DNA of 64,000 nucleotides. It comes from Acidobacteriota bacterium (GTDB taxonomy: Bacteria; Acidobacteriota; Terriglobia; Acidiferrales; UBA7541). Shown one piece after another: positions 8,877-17,180 of this stretch (the first letter of the stretch is position 1; each line of letters starts with the position of its first letter). The DNA lies in NCBI GenBank assembly GCA_003225315.1, contig QHZD01000039.1:26330-90329 (forward strand), read 5' to 3'. The translations under genes and the position numbers were made by a program. The notes under the pieces were generated by a model, which was not told where the DNA came from, did no database searches, and was given only the letters and a program-made list of their open reading frames with translations.

Positions 8877-9013
8877 GCGAACGAACACAAGCTGAATCAC
8901 GACGCGCCAGACCAAGATTCCCTTCAAGGCACACATTCACCTCGCCGCGCGGTCACCTTCGCTTACTTCTTGCTAGAATCTTCCTAGATGTTTTTCCCTG
9001 GACAGAAAGCCGC

Positions 9014-10717
9014 ATGACATCCGCTCTCGAAGCCTGGCTCCCGAAATCGATACTCCTGCTGCGCGGCTATGATCGCCACAAATTCCTTTCCGACTTAATC
9101 GCCGGCGTGACTGTTGGCCTCGTGGCGCTTCCCCTGGCGATGGCGTTTGCGATCGCTTCTGGAGTGTCCCCGCAAGCGGGGCTGTACTGCGCCATTGTTA
9201 CGGGCTTCCTGATCTCTGCGCTGGGCGGCTCGAAAACGCAAATCGGCGGGCCGACGGGCGCGTTCGTGGTGGTCGTAGCGGGCATTATCGCCAAGCACGG
9301 CATCGACGGGCTGTTCATCTGCACAATGATGGCGGGCGTTCTTCTGGTCCTGCTCGGCGTGACCGGCATGGGAACCATGGTGAAATACTTTCCCCGGCCG
9401 GTCGTCGTTGGCTTCACCAATGGCATCGCCATTCTGATTGCCAGCACGCAGATTCGCGATTTTTTTGGATTGAAGATGGATCACGTGCCCGGCGATTTCT
9501 TTCACCGCATGATGGCCTTTGGGCGGGCGTGGAATACGTTCTCTGTGCCGGCAACTGCCGTATCCATACTTTCGATTGCCGTGATGGTTTTCTGCCTGAG
9601 ATATGCGAGGAAAATCCCGGGCGCCATCCTGGTCACGTTTGGTGCTACGGCGGCCGTTATACTTCTGCATCTGCCCGTTGAAACCATCGGAACGCGTTTC
9701 GGGGGAATCCCCAGCGGTTTGCCAAGAATTGCCGTTCCGCATTTCCACTACGACGTCTTTCGGCAGCTCCTGTCGGCCGCGTTTACAGTGGCGATGCTGG
9801 GGGCCATCGAGTCGCTGATGTCCGCGGTCGTCTCCGACCGCATGAGCAACGACAAGCACAATCCCAACGTGGAATTGATTGGCCAGGGCATTGCGAATAT
9901 CGTTTCACCGCTCTTCGGCGGACTCCCTGCGACCGGAGCGATTGCGCGGACTGCCACAAACGTGCGCTCCGGAGCGAGAACACCCATTGCCGGAATGATT
10001 CACGCGTTGACGCTTCTGGCGATCGTTCTGTTTGCTGCGCCACTCGTGAAGAGCGTACCGCTAGCTGCTTTGGCCGCGATTCTCATGATTGTCGCCTACA
10101 ACATGGGCGACTGGGAGGAAATTCCCGAGATTCTAAAACTCAGCGCTGCGGACATTGCCGTTTGGCTGCTGACGTTTACATTAACCGTCGTCACCGACCT
10201 GACGTTTGCCGTGGAAGTCGGAATGGTGCTGGCCGCGCTCACGTTCATTCGTAAGGTTTCCAGAACGACCACCGTGAGCCCCGTGACCAAGGATTACGTG
10301 GAAGACAGCCGCGTGCATGTCTTGCAAGGCAAAGACATTCCGGACTACGCGATTGTTTACCGCATTCATGGGCCATTCCTTTTTGGCGCAACCGATAAGT
10401 TCGCGGACATTCTGCATTCCCTCGACAAGTTGCCGCCCATTGTTATCCTTCGTCTGCGCAACATGACCGCGATTGACGCCACAGGCTTGGGCGCTATTCG
10501 CGATCTCGCGGACACGCTGCACGCCTCTGGACGCTCGTTGCTTCTCTGCGGTGCGCGCGAGCAGCCCTCGCAACTGATGAAGCAGGCGGAGTTCGAACGC
10601 CACGTCGGTGCGGAAAATATTTGCGGCAGCATCAGCGAAGCCTTGCAACGCGCCGCCGAAGTTTATCGTCAGCGCCTTACAGAAAAGGCCGCAAGCGAAG
10701 TACCCGTAACTCGATAA
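9014..10717 (+). CDS. SulP-family anion transporter with STAS domain
   Basis: An inner-membrane SLC26/SulP transporter of 567 residues. Residues 1-430 hold the membrane domain; its first helices contain the family motif DLIAGVTVGLVALPLAMAFA. From about residue 440 a cytoplasmic STAS domain follows, with IVILRLRNMTAIDATGLGAI as the expected core strand and helix. Substrates of the family are sulfate, bicarbonate or other dicarboxylic and inorganic anions; the sequence alone does not decide which. No carbonic anhydrase or sulfate-assimilation gene is next to it. It converges with the M48 protease gene 14 bases downstream. Confidence 0.92.
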   Translation: MTSALEAWLPKSILLLRGYDRHKFLSDLIAGVTVGLVALPLAMAFAIASGVSPQAGLYCAIVTGFLISALGGSKTQIGGPTGAFVVVVAGIIAKHGIDGLFICTMMAGVLLVLLGVTGMGTMVKYFPRPVVVGFTNGIAILIASTQIRDFFGLKMDHVPGDFFHRMMAFGRAWNTFSVPATAVSILSIAVMVFCLRYARKIPGAILVTFGATAAVILLHLPVETIGTRFGGIPSGLPRIAVPHFHYDVFRQLLSAAFTVAMLGAIESLMSAVVSDRMSNDKHNPNVELIGQGIANIVSPLFGGLPATGAIARTATNVRSGARTPIAGMIHALTLLAIVLFAAPLVKSVPLAALAAILMIVAYNMGDWEEIPEILKLSAADIAVWLLTFTLTVVTDLTFAVEVGMVLAALTFIRKVSRTTTVSPVTKDYVEDSRVHVLQGKDIPDYAIVYRIHGPFLFGATDKFADILHSLDKLPPIVILRLRNMTAIDATGLGAIRDLADTLHASGRSLLLCGAREQPSQLMKQAEFERHVGAENICGSISEALQRAAEVYRQRLTEKAASEVPVTR

Positions 10718-10731
10718 CTCCCTGTTGTTGG

Positions 10732-12111
10732 TTATCTTGAGAACCGCAAGGAGTCCAGAATCGTGGAAAAAACCTTGTCGTAATTGTCGTAGGCAGATTG
10801 CGGGGCCACGCACACGAAATAAACCAGGCCCTCCGGACGCAGAACACTTACAACCCAATCCGTCTCCTGGCCGCCGGCGGGAGAAACATTGCTTAAATAA
10901 ATCGAGAGCCCCGGCTGTCCGTTCAAGCGCAACCGTTCGCCTTGCCGCGTTATTTTCATGCTGGGGTTCGACTTTTGAAGATCCTGAATCACCTGGCTTG
11001 TCGCGCTATTCAGGGCTTTTCCATCATTGGGATCGCCCTTAGCCTGCGCCACGCCTATGATTAGCCCATACGCGACGCTGCTATGGCCGCTGCCATCGTC
11101 CAAGATCCCCCCTTCGGGAGCGAACGAAACGCCGGGTCCGTCGCTGTCGGGATACTTCTTCCAATTGTCCGGATACTTGAGCGCGTACGAACCTGCCTGA
11201 TACTCGGCGAAGTGGCGCGATGGCGGCGCAGGAGCAGCGGCGGAGCCAGGCGCTCCGGGCGCCGGTTTTTTCACCACCGGCAGGGCCAGCACCTCGCGCT
11301 TGATGGCTTCGAATTCAGCAGAGTCCCTCTTGAAGTTTGGCTGAACGCCGCCAAGTTTTTCGACTTCCTCATCCACGCGCTCGACGCGGTGCTCCGGATT
11401 CGGGTGGTCGGAAAAAAATTCCGGAGGATTCTTACCCTTCGACTCCGCTTCGAGCTTCTCGAAAAACTGCGCCATCGCTCGCGGGTCGTACCCCGAATCG
11501 TACAAGACCTGAGTGCCCATGACGTCGGCTTGCGATTCGGCCGTTCGTGAATAGCGCAGGAGCACTCCTCCTGCCGCAAAAGTGCCCAGGGTTGTCACGA
11601 GCGCACCACCCGTGCTGTCTCCGAAAACCGCGCCGAAGATCCCCAACCCTGTTTCGGCCAGCATCGCTTTCGACGCCTGGTTCGTTCCGTGACGAAGAGC
11701 GACGTGCGACAGCTCGTGGGCCATCACGCCTGCAAGCTGCGCCTCGTTGTCAGCGGCTTCGATCGCTCCACGGTTCACAAACACGTAGCCGCCGGGCAAA
11801 GCAAACGCGTTGATGGCTTTGTCATTCACGCAATGAAATTCGAACGGATACTGCACTCCGCCAGTCGGCAGCTTTTGCGCCAGGCGCGTGCCCAGTTGTG
11901 TCAGGTAGGCATCGACTTTTGGCGCGTTGCAAAAAGGCAACTGCTTTTCCGCATCCGTCGCTGCTCGCTTGCCGAGAGTTATATCGTCTTGGGGAGAAAA
12001 TTTGTTCCAGCCTGGCTTGAGTTGTGTCCTCTGCGCCGAAGCGCCCGGAACCAGGAGTAAGGACAGACCCACAAAGAAGCCCACCGCTAGTTCGCGATGC
12101 GCCCGGCGCAT
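10732..12111 (-). CDS. Exported M48-family metalloprotease
   Basis: A zinc metalloprotease of 459 residues from the chosen start. The signal peptide is residues 1-26 (GFFVGLSLLLVPGASA), so it is periplasmic. The catalytic motif HELSH is at 132-136, and the third zinc ligand is the glutamate of TAESQADVMG. This is the BepA/LoiP type of M48 peptidase, which degrades or assists outer-membrane proteins. Instead of the TPR repeats of BepA, the C-terminal 150 residues form a separate domain (YALKYPDNWKKY and following) that looks like an exported lipid- or protein-binding module. An in-frame start at 12219 would put 36 charged residues before the signal peptide, so the ATG at 12111 is preferred. 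Confidence 0.9.
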   Translation of the reverse strand: MRRAHRELAVGFFVGLSLLLVPGASAQRTQLKPGWNKFSPQDDITLGKRAATDAEKQLPFCNAPKVDAYLTQLGTRLAQKLPTGGVQYPFEFHCVNDKAINAFALPGGYVFVNRGAIEAADNEAQLAGVMAHELSHVALRHGTNQASKAMLAETGLGIFGAVFGDSTGGALVTTLGTFAAGGVLLRYSRTAESQADVMGTQVLYDSGYDPRAMAQFFEKLEAESKGKNPPEFFSDHPNPEHRVERVDEEVEKLGGVQPNFKRDSAEFEAIKREVLALPVVKKPAPGAPGSAAAPAPPSRHFAEYQAGSYALKYPDNWKKYPDSDGPGVSFAPEGGILDDGSGHSSVAYGLIIGVAQAKGDPNDGKALNSATSQVIQDLQKSNPSMKITRQGERLRLNGQPGLSIYLSNVSPAGGQETDWVVSVLRPEGLVYFVCVAPQSAYDNYDKVFSTILDSLRFSR

Positions 12112-12248
12112 TCGCAGGTCTCGCCTGGCAATCCTTCTGAGTGTTCCTGATTTCGACCAGCGGAAACTCACTTCAACCTCCGGAAACGCCTCTGAGGAAG
12201 GATGGCACTTCTCTCCCAAAGGTTACTTTACCACCTGGCGAACGACAA

Positions 12249-12279
12249 AGAAAAAGCCCGGGCGGCGAACCACCCGGGC
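12249..12279 (-). terminator. Intrinsic terminator of the downstream AAA+ gene
   Basis: On the minus strand a 10-bp GC-rich stem (12270-12279 with 12256-12265, one G-U pair) and a four-base loop are followed by five T. It lies 28 bases after the stop of the AAA+ gene 12307-13470 and separates it from the M48 gene. Confidence 0.85.
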
Positions 12280-12306
12280 GGGATTCAGGGTTGGGAAAAA
12301 GTTTGA

Positions 12307-13470
12307 TTAGCGAGCCAATCGTGGCGTCGGTTCCGGCGAAAGCGTCACTCCCGGCGTATCCACGGCCTTGCCACCTTTTGCGGGAGCGGTTCGCGCTGGA
12401 GCCGCCGGCTCCGGCTTGCGCGCCGGAATCGCCAGGTTTTCACCTTCGCGGACGAAGGTAAGGCGGTCCTGCTCCTTGTTCCAATCAATGCAAATCAGAT
12501 CGCCGAGGTGAACCTGCTCGGTCGCCAGCAAGTTTGCAAGCGGATAGACGACGTGGCGTTCGATGGCACGCTTCAGGTGCCGTGCGCCGTAGCGCTGGTC
12601 CGTTCCTTCCTGCAGCAGGAAGTCGCGGCCGCCGTCCGTCACGCGAAACAGGAACTGCCCCTTGGCGGTTTCCAGAACGCGCTGCTGCACCTGACCAAGT
12701 TCGATCTCCAGCACCTTCTCAAGCTGCTCGCGCCTCAGTGGATGAAACACCACCACTTTGTCGAGGCGATTCATGAACTCCGGAGAAAACTTGCGGCGAG
12801 CCGCTTCCACGGCGGTGCGCTCCACCTTTTCGTCGAGGCCGGCGGCTGGCTTGTCCTTCGGCTGAATGAAGCCCATACCGCCCTGCATGAGTTCGGTAAT
12901 TTCTCCGCCGCCTAGGTTCGAAGTCAGGAAAATGACAGTCTGCGAAAGGTCCACGCGGCGGTTGTCGCCCAGCGTGAGCGTAGCCTTGTCCAGCATGCCA
13001 AGGAGCAATTGCCAAAGGGCATCGCTGGCCTTTTCGATTTCGTCGAAGAGCAGGAAGCTGAGCTTCAGCTTCTCCGTATGGCTGGCCGCCAGCGCTTCTT
13101 GGGTGATTAAGGGATGGGTCTCGCGGTGGCCCAGGTAGCCTGGAGGCGAGCCAATCAGCTTGGCGATTTCGTGCGAGTGCTGGAACTCCGCGCAATCAAC
13201 CTTGATTACCGCGCGGGCGTCTCCAAACAGGATTTCCGCGGCCGCTTCCACGATTCGGGTCTTTCCTGAACCCGTCGGTCCCAGGAACAGCAGGTTGCCA
13301 ACAGGACGGCCGGGCGAATTCAGGCCGGCGCAAAAAACCTGAAACATGTCGACGAGGGACTGTACGCCCTCTTCCTGACCTACAATCTTGGCTCGCAAGG
13401 AAGCGTGAAAATCGCAGGTGTCATTGCTGCGAATGGTTGGATCCAGTTGATGGCGGACGGCAGCTTTCAT
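12307..13470 (-). CDS. Single-domain Clp/Hsp100-type AAA+ ATPase (copy 1 of a tandem pair)
   Basis: A 387-residue ATPase that corresponds to the second AAA+ module of ClpA/ClpB without the N-domain or first module. Walker A is GPTGSGKT at 64-71, the pore loop GYLG at 111-114, Walker B LLFDEIEKA with Asp143-Glu144, and sensor 1 Asn185 in FLTSNLGG. The arginine finger lies in FSPEFMNRLDKVVVF and sensor 2 in YGARHLKRAIE. The aromatic pore loop suggests substrate threading. I see no ClpP-binding IGF/L loop, so it is probably an unfoldase or remodeller without a protease partner. It is nearly identical over its core to the next gene, 13773-14984, and differs at both ends. A terminator follows it. 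Confidence 0.85.
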   Translation of the reverse strand: MKAAVRHQLDPTIRSNDTCDFHASLRAKIVGQEEGVQSLVDMFQVFCAGLNSPGRPVGNLLFLGPTGSGKTRIVEAAAEILFGDARAVIKVDCAEFQHSHEIAKLIGSPPGYLGHRETHPLITQEALAASHTEKLKLSFLLFDEIEKASDALWQLLLGMLDKATLTLGDNRRVDLSQTVIFLTSNLGGGEITELMQGGMGFIQPKDKPAAGLDEKVERTAVEAARRKFSPEFMNRLDKVVVFHPLRREQLEKVLEIELGQVQQRVLETAKGQFLFRVTDGGRDFLLQEGTDQRYGARHLKRAIERHVVYPLANLLATEQVHLGDLICIDWNKEQDRLTFVREGENLAIPARKPEPAAPARTAPAKGGKAVDTPGVTLSPEPTPRLAR

Positions 13471-13710
13471 TTCATCAACCCTTCATCGCGTCTAGTTCCT
13501 CCAACGCGAAGCGCGTCTCAAAGTCGTGCATCCTTGAGATGTAGCATGGGGGTTGCCAATCTTTTCCACAGCTTGCATAGTCAAGAAGCGACCTAGTCTC
13601 AACAACATACAAGATTTGGAATCCTGAAGATTGTCTCAAGCCATGAGACTGTGATTCATCTGCAAACAAAATCAGAGACGCAGAACAGTTTATGTCACGG
13701 GCCAGACGAC

Positions 13711-13739
13711 AAAAAGGGGCGCGCTTTGTCGGCGCGCCC
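13711..13739 (-). terminator. Intrinsic terminator of the upstream AAA+ gene
   Basis: On the minus strand the 8-bp stem GGGCGCGC (13739-13732) pairs with 13724-13717 around a seven-base loop and is followed by five T (13715-13711). It lies 34 bases after the stop of the AAA+ gene 13773-14984, so the two AAA+ copies are likely separate transcripts. Confidence 0.85.
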
Positions 13740-13772
13740 GGGGTCTACAATTAAAGTGCTGCTTTAACTATT

Positions 13773-14984
13773 TCAACGGTCTTGCTTCTTGCGTCCTTGC
13801 GCGGGAGCCGCGGAGCCCCCACCGGGCTGCGCTACCCGCGATTTCCTCTCGTCCGCGGTGGTTTCGGTAGGTGTCTCGGCGGACTTCCCGTCTTTCGCCT
13901 CAACAGCAGTAACCTTGCTTCCGCCTCCCTGCGTGGCGGCTTGAACCAATGCCCCTTCGCCCTCCCGCACAAAAGTAAGCTGCTTATGGCTCTCATCCCA
14001 GTCGATGCGCACCAGGTCGCCCAGGCTGACCTGATCCGTAGCCAGCAGATTCGCCAGGGGATAAACGACATGCCGCTCGATGGCACGCTTCAGATGGCGG
14101 GCGCCATAGCGCTGATCCGTGCCTTCCTTGAGCAGAAACTCGCGGCCGGTATCCGTCACGCGAAAGAGAAACTGCCCCTTGGCTGTGTCCAGGACTCTCT
14201 GCTGCACCTGGCCCAGCTCAATATTGAGCACTTCCTGAAGCTGCTCGCGCCGCAATGGATGGAAGACCACCACCTTGTCCAAGCGGTTCATGAATTCCGG
14301 CGAAAACTTGCGCCGAGCCGCTTCCACGGCCGTGCGCTCCACTTTCTCGTCCAGCCCGGTGACCGGCTTATCCTTGGGTTGAACAAAACCCATCCCACCC
14401 TGCATTAGTTCGGCAATCTCGCCGCCGCCAAGGTTGGACGTCAGGAAGATCACCGTTTGAGACAAATCCACCTTCCGGTTGTCTCCTAAGGTGAGCGTGG
14501 CCTTGTCCAGCATTCCCAGGAGCAACTGCCATAATGCGTCGCTGGCCTTCTCGATCTCGTCGAACAGTAGGAAACTCAGCTTCAAGTCGTCACGATGGCT
14601 AGCCGCAAGCGTTTCCTGGGTGATTAGCGGATGGGTTTCCCGATGGCCCAGATAGCCCGGGGGCGATCCGATTAGCTTGGCAATTTCGTGCGAGTGCTGG
14701 AACTCCGCGCAATCGACCTTGATCACCGCGCGAGCGTCCCCAAACAGGATTTCCGCGGCCGCTTCCACGATGCGCGTCTTCCCGGACCCCGTCGGCCCAA
14801 GAAAAAGGAGGTTCCCTACCGGGCGGCCCGGCGAATTCAGCCCGGCGCGAAAAACCTGGTACAAATCGACCAGCGCCTGGACGCCCTCTTCCTGTCCGAC
14901 AATCTTCTCCCTCAGCGCCGTCTGGAAATCAATCGTGTCCGTGCTGCGTTTGCTGGGGTCGAGTGGCAGGATAGTTTCGCTCAT
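13773..14984 (-). CDS. Single-domain Clp/Hsp100-type AAA+ ATPase (copy 2 of a tandem pair)
   Basis: A 403-residue paralogue of the 12307-13470 product with the same arrangement: GPTGSGKT Walker A, GYLG pore loop, LLFDEIEKA Walker B, sensor 1 in FLTSNLGG, arginine finger region and YGARHLKRAIE sensor 2. The two proteins share long identical runs through the ATPase core. This copy differs in its first 20 residues and has a longer C-terminal tail of about 60 residues, rich in Gly, Ala, Thr, Lys and Gln and probably disordered. A strong AGGAGG precedes the ATG, and the 146-residue gene upstream ends only 9 bases away, so those two are co-transcribed. Function is inferred only from the AAA+ type. 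Confidence 0.85.
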   Translation of the reverse strand: MSETILPLDPSKRSTDTIDFQTALREKIVGQEEGVQALVDLYQVFRAGLNSPGRPVGNLLFLGPTGSGKTRIVEAAAEILFGDARAVIKVDCAEFQHSHEIAKLIGSPPGYLGHRETHPLITQETLAASHRDDLKLSFLLFDEIEKASDALWQLLLGMLDKATLTLGDNRKVDLSQTVIFLTSNLGGGEIAELMQGGMGFVQPKDKPVTGLDEKVERTAVEAARRKFSPEFMNRLDKVVVFHPLRREQLQEVLNIELGQVQQRVLDTAKGQFLFRVTDTGREFLLKEGTDQRYGARHLKRAIERHVVYPLANLLATDQVSLGDLVRIDWDESHKQLTFVREGEGALVQAATQGGGSKVTAVEAKDGKSAETPTETTADERKSRVAQPGGGSAAPAQGRKKQDR

Positions 14985-14993
14985 GACCGCCTC

Positions 14994-15434
14994 CTAGTGC
15001 GCCCGCGCTGCCGGGCTCACGTTGCCGAATCTCCCGCGTACACGGCCAAACTGGTCGAGCTTAACCTGAATGGTGGACTGCAAGAGCCGCATTTGTACAA
15101 GCAGTTCCCGTGCCACCACGGGGGATTCAGAAATTCGGAGGAGCGGCGGAACGATGTCCGCTAGTTCGAGATTCAGGGCTCGAAGAGAGGAAACAAGTTT
15201 TTGAACCGCCGGCGAGTTTGGATTCGCCAGGTCCACTTGACCGTTCAATTGTTCGCGCAGCGCTTTCCAGTCCAGCTCCACGAAAGGATGCTTCTTGGAA
15301 ACTTCGCGAACGACATCATCCGTAATTCGCGCCCGGGCTCCGAGTCGGGCCAGGTGGAGCTGGCGCACTTTTCCGCCGCGGCGCACGTTGTGCACCAGAT
15401 ACAACGAATTCCCTTTGCGGCGGACAAAAGCCAC
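14994..15434 (-). CDS. 146-residue protein with transposase-like N-terminal segment, partner of AAA+ gene
   Basis: A basic protein of 146 residues, first gene of the AAA+ cluster. Residues 1-35 (MAFVRRKGNSLYLVHNVRRG and on to LHLARLG) resemble the small N-terminal beta domain of IS1634-type transposases, but no DDE catalytic core follows. The remainder is helical, with leucine-rich stretches near 85-130 that could form a helical bundle or coiled coil. Position and spacing (9 bases before the ATPase start) suggest it is an adaptor, substrate or DNA-binding partner of the AAA+ protein. That is an inference from context; I do not know a described family for the full length. Confidence 0.65.
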   Translation of the reverse strand: MAFVRRKGNSLYLVHNVRRGGKVRQLHLARLGARARITDDVVREVSKKHPFVELDWKALREQLNGQVDLANPNSPAVQKLVSSLRALNLELADIVPPLLRISESPVVARELLVQMRLLQSTIQVKLDQFGRVRGRFGNVSPAARAH

Positions 15435-15813
15435 GACATCACCTCAAACTGCCGTCACGCTGCGTAGTGTAATTCTCTTCCACTACGCTCTACAATATTA
15501 GACACATGTTTTGGCATAAAGTTGCATCCAATCAGTAACGGCTTTCAACGTAGAGCAAACACCGGAGAAATCCCCATCACAAATTTTGCTGTTTTTCATC
15601 GAAATAACGCATTCTCGTTTCATCGCGCTGTTTTCGCCAATTTCTCTGCCGTTCCAATCGAATGCTTGCTGTTTCTGCCACTTCATGAATCTGCGGCGCT
15701 ATTTAGCTACCGTATTAAGCCCTGGAGGCGCACTTTTCTCTTGTTCCCTCAGCTAGAGACACCTAGAATTTGTCACAGGTTTCTTGTCATCTCTCTTTGG
15801 AGCTCGATTCGAC
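15435..15813. promoter_or_regulatory. Intergenic region with a 7-bp inverted repeat before the AAA+ cluster
   Basis: No gene is supported in these 379 bases; the stretch is more AT-rich than its surroundings. The arms CGTAGTG (15463-15469) and CACTACG (15481-15487) form a perfect inverted repeat with 11 bases between them, 29 bases before the start of the 146-residue gene. Its place would suit an operator. It is not the CIRCE element of HrcA. No clear -35/-10 pair was found for either strand. Confidence 0.35.
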
Positions 15814-16158
15814 ATGTCTTGGGATCCTGTCTTCCGATTCGTAAAACAAATTCCCCGCGGCTGGGTTTTAACTTATGGGGCCTTGGCTAAAGCCTTGCGT
15901 CTTCCCGGTGGCGCGCGCAGCGCCGGACGCGCTATGGCCGCGACTCCTTCCGGAAAAGGCATCCCCTGGCATCGCGTCCTCGGCGAACGCGGCAAAATCC
16001 TCATTCGCGAGCCTTACGCATCCCTGCAAAGAAAACTCCTCGAAAGCGAAGGCGTCGCGATCAGCGAGTCTCGCGTGGACCTGAAACGCCACCTCTGGAA
16101 GCCGCCGAAAAAATCCGCGCCGAAATTCCGCGCCTTCAAAAAGCGTATTCACAAATGA
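15814..16158 (+). CDS. Alkyltransferase-like (ATL) DNA-binding protein
   Basis: A 114-residue member of the MGMT C-terminal domain family. True O6-methylguanine methyltransferases carry PCHR with the acceptor cysteine. Here the motif is PWHRV, with Trp52 at that place, which defines the alkyltransferase-like proteins such as Atl1 and E. coli YbaZ. These bind O6-alkylguanine in DNA without removing the alkyl group and pass the lesion to nucleotide excision repair. The helix-turn-helix region with the arginine finger (GGARSAGRAMAATP, 32-45) is present. I start at 15814 (MSWDPVFRFV) because it matches the family, and a GGAG lies 12 bases upstream. The lysine-rich C-terminal tail is additional. 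Confidence 0.9.
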   Translation: MSWDPVFRFVKQIPRGWVLTYGALAKALRLPGGARSAGRAMAATPSGKGIPWHRVLGERGKILIREPYASLQRKLLESEGVAISESRVDLKRHLWKPPKKSAPKFRAFKKRIHK

Positions 16159-16259
16159 AGCGGCAGTCAGTCTGTTCTGCCGTTACGAACCGGCTGCTTA
16201 TCTGCGGTATGCTATAGCCTCTTTTCTCAGCGCGCCCCGGGTGGTGCGGGGCAACGAAC

Positions 16260-17180
16260 ATGGCTAATCCCGTTCTTCAGGTGGAGAATCTCGTCAAGCG
16301 CTACGGCGACGTCGAAGCCGTTCGCGGCGTCAGCTTCAACGTGGAAGAAGGAGAAGTTTTCGGCCTGCTCGGGCCGAACGGCGCCGGCAAAACCACTACC
16401 GTTGAAATTCTCGAAGGCCTCCGCGATCCCGACGGCGGCAGCGTTTCCGTCTGTGGCCTTGATCCGCAGCGCGAATCGGAGGCTCTCAAACACGAAATCG
16501 GCGCTGCGCTGCAATCCACCTCGCTCCCGGACAAGCTGCGCGTCATGGAAGCTCTTCGTCTCTTCGCCAGCTTCTACAAACGCGGCCGCAAGCCTGAGGA
16601 ATTGCTTAAACGTTTCGGCCTGGAAGAAAAGCGCAACACTTTTTACAACCAGCTTTCCGGCGGCCAGAAGCAGCGCCTCGCCCTCGCCATGGCTCTGGTC
16701 AACGATCCGAAGGTAATCTTCCTGGACGAACCAACCGCGGGACTTGATCCACAAGTGCGCCGCGAAATCTACGACGTTATCGAGGAACTGCGCCGCGAGA
16801 AAAAAACCATCCTGATGACGACGCATTACATTGAAGAGGCCGAACGACTCTGCGACCGCGTTGCCATCGTGGACTTCGGCAAGGTAATCGCTCTCGGCAC
16901 GCCTCGCGAACTGAAAGCGCATTCCGGCGGCGCCACTCGCATCGAAGTGCGCCTCTCGAAGCCGGAATCGAACGGCGCACTTACGAACCTCGAAGGCGTG
17001 GCCGACGCGCGCGAAGTGGATGGCACCTATGTGCTGCACTCCAAACGCCCGCCGCAAACCATCGTTTCCCTCGTCAAGCATCTGGAAGCTGGCGGCAATG
17101 AACTTGTCAGCCTCGAGATCGCTACGCCGTCCCTCGAAGATGTCTTTATCGAAATGACCGGAAGGAGGCTACGCGATTGA
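16260..17180 (+). CDS. ABC-2 type exporter, ATP-binding protein
   Basis: A cytoplasmic ATPase of 306 residues. Walker A is GPNGAGKTT at 38-46, the signature LSGGQKQR near 137, Walker B VIFLDEPTAGLD near 155 and the switch histidine in MTTHYIEEAE. The C-terminal 80 residues form the extra domain seen in the CcmA/DrrA-like group. It forms a pump with the membrane protein encoded next; the stop of this gene overlaps the TTG start of the permease (TTGA, 17177-17180). The substrate is unknown; drug, lipid or polysaccharide export all occur in this family. Confidence 0.93.
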   Translation: MANPVLQVENLVKRYGDVEAVRGVSFNVEEGEVFGLLGPNGAGKTTTVEILEGLRDPDGGSVSVCGLDPQRESEALKHEIGAALQSTSLPDKLRVMEALRLFASFYKRGRKPEELLKRFGLEEKRNTFYNQLSGGQKQRLALAMALVNDPKVIFLDEPTAGLDPQVRREIYDVIEELRREKKTILMTTHYIEEAERLCDRVAIVDFGKVIALGTPRELKAHSGGATRIEVRLSKPESNGALTNLEGVADAREVDGTYVLHSKRPPQTIVSLVKHLEAGGNELVSLEIATPSLEDVFIEMTGRRLRD

